Of a stretch of DNA of 64,000 bases, positions 58,956 to 64,000 are shown one piece after another. Under the pieces are notes generated by a model. That model worked only from the letters and a program-made list of their open reading frames with translations, was not told the DNA's origin and ran no database searches. Source of the DNA: a virus; the IMG/VR virus record IMGVR_UViG_3300028920_002953, positions 1-64,000 of that record, one strand, 5' to 3'. How positions within the stretch are numbered: the stretch's first letter is position 1; each line of letters opens with the position of its first letter. The position numbers were made by a program, and so were the translations under genes.

Positions 58956-61900
58956 CGTTTGTACCTCTGAAGTGTAAACTACGCAGCAGGGTGCAGAAGC
59001 TTTTCATACCACTCTCGTAGAATACTTTGTTATCTGGATTGTGTAAACTGGCAGCAGGATGCATACAAAAGCAAATCCAAGCATTATGTTTTTCACTCCA
59101 CTGTACCTTGCCACTCATGCTCATAATGCCTGTCTTTTGACCAGTAAAGAAGTACAAACCCGTATTGCCAAAGGCAAGGATCACCTTGGGTTGCACTTTC
59201 TTTAGTTCCTTGTCTAAGTAGGTTCTACCACAAATGCCAATCTGATCGGCGTTGGGTTTTCTGCTATCTTTTGGATAACACTTGGCGACGTTTGTAACGT
59301 GAAAGAAGGGGCGTTCATAACCATACTTAGCTAAGTACTGCCATACTTTTTCACCACTGCGCCCGACAAACCCTTCTCGTTGTTCATCTTCATCTTTGCC
59401 CGGAGCTTCACCAATTATAGCTATGTTATACAACCCCGGACTACTATGCACTGGTGCTAAACATTCTTTACGAAGGGAGCATTTCTTGCAACCTGTCAGG
59501 TTTTTGTTTTTGTATTCAAAGCCAACCTGTTGTATGATTCCTTTTCGTTTGGTGAGCTTTTTCAAAACCCTGCTATCGCCCTCCAATACAGGGTCTAAAT
59601 AGTTCAAGCGCAAGTTGTTATTGAAAAGGGTGTACAGCTTTTGGTATTCGACGGTAGGGTTAGCAGTAATTCTGAATTTGAACATGTCCTTAACTTCTGC
59701 CGTGACATTGAAACGCTCGTGTGATTCATAAGCACCAATCTTGTCGAGCAGTTCACCAAAAGCGCCACCAAACTTTTCAATTTGTTCTTCGGCACCTTTT
59801 TGAAAGAACTTGCGGATGTTATTCTTTTGTGGTTTTGCACTGGCCGCTTGCTCTGCTTTCTTTGGCCCAATGCCATTGGTTTCTATGAAGGGTATTTTCA
59901 ACCTACGATCATCAACTTGCCATTTGGTAGCATGGGACAGCCCAACTTTAGGTAACACAAGGGTTAAGCCTAACCTGTATGCCTCCTCAATAAGCTCGGC
60001 TTTCTTGTCTTGTGCGCCATATGTCAACGATCCACAGATAAACTCAGTAGGGAAATACTTTTTTAACCATGCACACCAATAACCGAGCATGGCATATTCT
60101 ACCGAATGACTACGGTTAAATCCGTACTTACTCCACTTCTCAAGTCCATCCCAAAAATTGATTGCTTCACTGCGGTTGAAATAGCCTGTTTTCTTGCAAC
60201 CCCTAATAAACATGCGCTTGTACTTCTCGAACTCTTTGACGTTGCGTTTCTTGCCTATGATCTTGCGCACCTTGTCGGCAGTGCTATATGGCAAGTCAGC
60301 AATCTCGGAAACCACTTGCATTACCTGTTCTTGGTAGACAAGTAGTCCGTATGTGTCATCTGTGATCTTTTCATAAATCTTATGCATGGGTTCCCAGCTT
60401 GCACCATGTTTGCGCTTTATGTACTCTTGTGTCATACCCGAGTTTGCTGGCCCCGGACGTACCAAGGCAACAGCATCGCTAATGTGCTTGAAAGTACTGA
60501 CACCCATTTCTTTTATTAGGTTGGTCATGGCCCATGTACCAAGCTGAAACACACCGACATTGTTACCGGCATTTATTTCTGCGAGAACATCAGGATCATG
60601 CAAATTGATTTTGGTTAGATCAACAGAAACGTTTTGGTTGGTTTCTGTTAGGCGAACTGTTTCTGCAAGTATAGACAACAGTTTCAAACCCAATGCATCG
60701 AGCTTCATTAAGCCAACATATTCGGTGTCTTCCTTCTCCCAATTAACTAAGGTGGCACCGTCTTTATTGGTAATGAGGTTGCAACGGCCAGAGTGTCCAA
60801 TAGGGTCTTTTGAAACTACTAAAGCAGCAGCATGCTGACTGTAACCACGCACTGTACCCTCAAGCATCTTGGCAAGCTTGATAACTCTTGGGTACTGCGC
60901 AGCAAAGTTAGCACATTCTTCGTATGTGTCTATTGCATCTTGAATGCCGGTATGTTCGTCGTTGTCTTCAACCAGTTTGGTAAACGCATCAGTTTCACGC
61001 CAATGTATGCCAAACACACGACCAACATCTTTAACAACTGCTCTGGCTTTCATGCGGTTGAAAGAAGATACACCGGCAACATTATCTGCTCCATATACAT
61101 CTTCAAGATGCTGCCTTACCAAATGCCGTTTACTATCCTCAAAGTCAATATCGATGTCAGGATAGTCAATACGATCCTCGTTGATAAACCGGCTAAAGAG
61201 TAGATTATGTTCGATTGGATCAACCGTAGTGATTCCAAGCAAATAAGCAATAAGTGAACCACCAACACTGCCACGACCGGGACCAACAAGTATTCCATTT
61301 TCTTTACACCAGTTTATGAGTTCATAGACCATGAGAAAGTAACGTTGAAAGTTCTTGTGTGTGATCAGTTCGTATTCTTCTACCAGTCGTGCATGGTAGA
61401 CTTTATCATCTACAATGCTTTTGTTAAACAATCTTTGAAATGCCATTGTACACAAACGCCACAAGACATCCTTCTCATCACAATGGGCTGGAATACCTCT
61501 GGTTTTGGGCAATTTGATTTTAGGCAAGTCAATGTCACGCTTCGGTATAGTATAGCTGCCACACTTTTCAGCTACTTCAAGGGTGGTAGTTAGATACTCG
61601 GGTTTATACTGGTTATATTCCCTTAACCCTTTTATCATTTCCTTTACTGTTTTCATATGAAAGGTGCGCAAAGAAAATCTAAATCGGTCTTTGTCTGTCC
61701 ACTCAGCTTTGCGTTGTATTGCCAGCAATACCTCTTGAGCTACCGCCTCTGTACGTTTGGGGTAGTGACAGTCGTTGCTTGCATAACATTTGATACCAAA
61801 CCGCTTTGCAAGTCTTATTACTTTGCGATTCCATATGGGTTGTTTTTTGATACGGTGAGGCATAATCTCGGCGTAAAGATCATCCCCCACCGTATCGTAC

Positions 61901-62370
61901 AGGTCTGCAAGAAACTTCATGCCATTAGGTAAGATACGGGCAAACGAGATAAGACAAGCAGTGGAGAAGACTAATCCTTCTGTGTGGGGTAGAAGTGTGG
62001 CGTAGTCTACTCGTGGCTTGTAATAAAAACCGTCCGTATTGGCAAAGGTGAGAAGCTTCGTTAGGTTTTCAAACCCGACCTGATTCTTTACATGAACTTG
62101 AATGTGACCACGTACTTTCGACTTTTCAGCTTTGGTCTTCTCAGCATCCTCCACAATATATAACTCACAACCAAGAATAGGAATAATGTCATGTTTTTTA
62201 CACGCCTTTTGGAACTTGATTAGACCATCAATGTTCGCATGATTTGTTAGGGCAAGATACTTAAAGCCCAATTGCTTTGCTCGTTTGGCATAGTCTTCCC
62301 CTGTACCCATACCATCGAGTTGTGAAAATTCGTTGTGTACATGAAGATGCACAAAATCACTATTGTTCAT
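58948..62370 (-). CDS. dnaE: Family C DNA polymerase (DnaE-like) fused to family 4 uracil-DNA glycosylase (1140 aa)
   Basis: Residues 7-20 (VHLHVHNEFSQLDG) start a PHP domain. GPGRGSVGGS (363-372), PDIDIDF (404-410) and MKLDALGLK (555-563) carry the three catalytic Asp. A helix-hairpin-helix (ETNGIGPKKAEQ) follows near residue 840. The usual OB and tau-binding ends are absent. Instead, residues ~953-1140 (bases 58948-59514) form a family 4 UDG: C961xxC964, GEAPG (987-991), FVGRSG, C1031 and C1047, and HPA near 1104, giving all four Fe-S Cys. It would copy DNA and excise uracil. There is no stop between the parts. Confidence 0.85.
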   Translation of the reverse strand: MNNSDFVHLHVHNEFSQLDGMGTGEDYAKRAKQLGFKYLALTNHANIDGLIKFQKACKKHDIIPILGCELYIVEDAEKTKAEKSKVRGHIQVHVKNQVGFENLTKLLTFANTDGFYYKPRVDYATLLPHTEGLVFSTACLISFARILPNGMKFLADLYDTVGDDLYAEIMPHRIKKQPIWNRKVIRLAKRFGIKCYASNDCHYPKRTEAVAQEVLLAIQRKAEWTDKDRFRFSLRTFHMKTVKEMIKGLREYNQYKPEYLTTTLEVAEKCGSYTIPKRDIDLPKIKLPKTRGIPAHCDEKDVLWRLCTMAFQRLFNKSIVDDKVYHARLVEEYELITHKNFQRYFLMVYELINWCKENGILVGPGRGSVGGSLIAYLLGITTVDPIEHNLLFSRFINEDRIDYPDIDIDFEDSKRHLVRQHLEDVYGADNVAGVSSFNRMKARAVVKDVGRVFGIHWRETDAFTKLVEDNDEHTGIQDAIDTYEECANFAAQYPRVIKLAKMLEGTVRGYSQHAAALVVSKDPIGHSGRCNLITNKDGATLVNWEKEDTEYVGLMKLDALGLKLLSILAETVRLTETNQNVSVDLTKINLHDPDVLAEINAGNNVGVFQLGTWAMTNLIKEMGVSTFKHISDAVALVRPGPANSGMTQEYIKRKHGASWEPMHKIYEKITDDTYGLLVYQEQVMQVVSEIADLPYSTADKVRKIIGKKRNVKEFEKYKRMFIRGCKKTGYFNRSEAINFWDGLEKWSKYGFNRSHSVEYAMLGYWCAWLKKYFPTEFICGSLTYGAQDKKAELIEEAYRLGLTLVLPKVGLSHATKWQVDDRRLKIPFIETNGIGPKKAEQAASAKPQKNNIRKFFQKGAEEQIEKFGGAFGELLDKIGAYESHERFNVTAEVKDMFKFRITANPTVEYQKLYTLFNNNLRLNYLDPVLEGDSRVLKKLTKRKGIIQQVGFEYKNKNLTGCKKCSLRKECLAPVHSSPGLYNIAIIGEAPGKDEDEQREGFVGRSGEKVWQYLAKYGYERPFFHVTNVAKCYPKDSRKPNADQIGICGRTYLDKELKKVQPKVILAFGNTGLYFFTGQKTGIMSMSGKVQWSEKHNAWICFCMHPAASLHNPDNKVFYESGMKSFCTLLRSLHFRGTNDE

Positions 62371-62780
62371 TTATCATCCTTATCTGGAAAACGTTTGCGT
62401 TTTTTTCTTTGTTTAGCAATCTCCTTGTTAATGTCAATGCCCTGTTCTGCAAATTCCCTTTCGGTTCTTTTCTTTTGTAGTATATTAGCCGTAGCATGCG
62501 CACGACGAAGACAAGCGCAACACCACATTACTGTCTCTTGCAGTTTGAACAATGCTCGTGCTTTTTCAATGCGTTGAGCTGGCAGCCTTTCAAGTATGAT
62601 TTGTGCAAGCTCTTGTGTTTTCTCCATGATTTCAACTGCCGCTTCATTGTCGCATTTCTTACCTGTACATCCGTTGATAGGGGTAAACCATAATTCCAGT
62701 ATCTCCTTGTTGGTGAAAGAGTCTATTAAATCCATATTAGCATCATGTTGCATGCAAAAACCTTTACATTCTCTATCCAT
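62367..62780 (-). CDS. Acb2-like (candidate anti-CBASS) protein (137 aa)
   Basis: Residues ~65-98 (ILERLPAQRIEKARALFKLQ, ETVMWCCACLRR) follow the LPxxRExxxAxxxLxEAxMWxxxAIxR pattern of the Acb2/Tad1-type hairpin family, whose members bind cyclic nucleotides and block CBASS or Thoeris signalling. The N-terminal ~50 residues have extra Cys (CKGFC, CTGKKC), and the C-terminus is basic. The call rests on a short motif match by eye. It overlaps the polymerase start by 4 nt. Confidence 0.45.
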   Translation of the reverse strand: MDRECKGFCMQHDANMDLIDSFTNKEILELWFTPINGCTGKKCDNEAAVEIMEKTQELAQIILERLPAQRIEKARALFKLQETVMWCCACLRRAHATANILQKKRTEREFAEQGIDINKEIAKQRKKRKRFPDKDDK

Positions 62781-62801
62781 TTGAACTTGTTACTTTCTTC
62801 C

Positions 62802-63380
62802 TCAGTAGATGATGATCTGCCGCCCGACTTTCTTTTGTTCTTTTACTGCTGGCCCATCTTCTTTGTACTTCACAACGAAACAAAGTTTTTTCATTTGTTG
62901 TATGTTTTTTATGGGATCAAGCGGTAAGCCAGCATGCCGCAAGGTGGCATAAACATTGATACAAAACCCTTCGGTAATACCGGCATATTGCCCCCATAAA
63001 CCCTTGCGCCTAAACCACTCGTGTACCCTTTCATTACGTTTCTTTTTAACTGCTCCTTGCCAGTACAACACATTGCGGCATTGATGCTCTGTCCAATCTG
63101 GATGGGCTTCAAGCATTCTTGCTGCATGTGCTGCAAGATCAAACTCCTCCCATACACACCAACCAACTGCTTTGCGGTCAAAACAATCATCGAATGTGTG
63201 TGTCTTCCTAAATGCGGTGTCACAATTCTTTTTCTTGTTTTGCCACATGTTACAACCTTTAGGATGCCCATGATACGGTAACCGGCACCAACTTCTGTAT
63301 GTTTGTAATCCTACGGTAACCCAGTCCGTAGGATAGATTGCGATCACGTTTTCTCGTCTTCTTATAGTTCTGCGTTTCAT
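62802..63380 (-). CDS. Predicted metal-binding protein (192 aa)
   Basis: WCRLPYHGHPKGCNMW, NCDTAFRK, FDDCFD and AHPDWTEHQCRNVLYWQGAV form a Cys/His pattern I associate with a phage and archaeal protein group of the type WCxLPYPxHxKGCPN. It probably binds zinc or an iron-sulfur cluster. The N-terminus is basic (MKRRTIRRREN). It starts in an ATGA overlap with the upstream kinase gene. Confidence 0.5.
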   Translation of the reverse strand: MKRRTIRRRENVIAIYPTDWVTVGLQTYRSWCRLPYHGHPKGCNMWQNKKKNCDTAFRKTHTFDDCFDRKAVGWCVWEEFDLAAHAARMLEAHPDWTEHQCRNVLYWQGAVKKKRNERVHEWFRRKGLWGQYAGITEGFCINVYATLRHAGLPLDPIKNIQQMKKLCFVVKYKEDGPAVKEQKKVGRQIIIY

Positions 63381-64000
63381 ATGCGTTTGTAATTCCTTGG
63401 GAGTAGTTTGTTGTTGTGCTGTATTATACCACTTTTTAATAAGAATTTCACATCCTGAAATGGGTCTTTATAGTCAAGTATTTGAATGAGCATATGGCTG
63501 TTCGCACTATCCAGAGCCGCCTTAGACCGTATACGGCAAATAGATTTGTACCTTGATACAAAGTTAGCTATGAATTTGTCGCCTTTTGCTTTTCGCAGTG
63601 ATCCCTTGATATTGTTACGTTTCTTTAAACGTTTGATGTTCTCCCTAAACGGTGGCGTAATGAAACACATTATCAAACCTTGTGGTTTTTCACCTAATTC
63701 CATTTGAACGCCCTGTAATCTTTTGGAAAAATCAAGCCAGCGATCATAAGAGTGCGATATAAGCAACCCCTCGAATATCACTGTGGGCCTCACCTGCAAA
63801 GCCTTGACAATAGCGGATTCAACATAACTTATTTTCTTGATTGCATCAACACCACCAAAGTTGCTACCTTCCCTGTACGGGCCGATGATAGCGCAGTCCG
63901 TTGAATAATGCCCAACTACACCTTCGGAAATGGTCAAGGGTGGTGAAAATACTTGGTACTTCATTAGCTCTCTAATGATACTGGTTTTGCCGCTTCCCGT
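63377..64000 (-). CDS. P-loop nucleotide kinase-like protein, 5' end outside window (208+ aa)
   Basis: The frame is open to the window edge, and the first residues seen are TGSGKTSIIREL, a Walker A motif, so the gene starts outside. AIIGPYREGSNFGGVDAI, PTVIFEGLLISHSYDRW and later Arg-rich helices resemble phage deoxynucleotide or AAA-type kinases. It could supply nucleotides for replication. An ATG at 63964 downstream of the P-loop would give an inactive protein and is rejected. Confidence 0.6.
   Translation of the reverse strand, partial: TGSGKTSIIRELMKYQVFSPPLTISEGVVGHYSTDCAIIGPYREGSNFGGVDAIKKISYVESAIVKALQVRPTVIFEGLLISHSYDRWLDFSKRLQGVQMELGEKPQGLIMCFITPPFRENIKRLKKRNNIKGSLRKAKGDKFIANFVSRYKSICRIRSKAALDSANSHMLIQILDYKDPFQDVKFLLKSGIIQHNNKLLPRNYKRI

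Noticed and set aside
63377-63964. Complete gene starting at ATG 63964
   Set aside because: The codons just upstream in the same frame encode a Walker A motif (TGSGKTS), so the gene begins outside the window.

Overview
This window looks like part of a large tailed-phage (Caudoviricetes) genome or prophage, probably a virus with a long tail. No ribosomal, metabolic or tRNA gene is visible. Genes are packed with 1-8 nt ATGA/TAATG-type overlaps, and the map splits into two convergent blocks: virion structure on the + strand (1-40,887) and replication, repair and lysis on the - strand (40,979-64,000). A lipoprotein signal peptide and a GH108-type endolysin suggest a Gram-negative host, but the host cannot be named from sequence alone.

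+ strand. 1-8.8 kb encodes a small lipoprotein and large beta-rich surface proteins (two LamG-like proteins sharing a C-terminal module, and a beta-helix-like protein). 8.8-16.2 kb is a standard tail order: head-completion/connector, virion morphogenesis, tail terminator, tail tube, tail chaperones with a T_TTA_AAA -1 frameshift site, and a 916-aa tape measure. 16.2-20.4 kb holds the tail tip and hub, including a protein ending in a CAP domain. 20.4-22.4 kb holds a glycosyltransferase and a radical SAM enzyme inside the tail block. 22.4-40.9 kb encodes three giant adhesin-like proteins (1443, 840 and 3368 aa) made of SPRY, LamG, DUF2341 and discoidin-like domains joined by poly-serine linkers.

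- strand, in transcription order (64,000 to 40,979): a P-loop kinase, a Cys-rich metal-binding protein, an Acb2-like protein, a family C DNA polymerase fused to a family 4 uracil-DNA glycosylase, a gp32-like SSB with a long acidic tail, a 321-bp structured non-coding region, RecA, a FEN-type exonuclease, a Rad50 homologue split into three ORFs with Mre11 between them, a J-domain protein, a SLOG protein, many small zinc-ribbon proteins, a PD-(D/E)xK-like nuclease, a second glycosyltransferase, an endonuclease IV with all nine metal ligands, and the endolysin.

The replication block combines a uracil-excising polymerase with an AP endonuclease, recombination proteins and an Mre11-Rad50 complex, which suggests replication-coupled base-excision repair. 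The structural block suggests modular host-binding fibres whose serine linkers may be modified by the enzymes encoded among them. The strongest candidates for something undescribed are the polymerase-UDG fusion, the three-part Rad50, the structured RNA or origin between ssb and recA, and the poly-serine fibre system.
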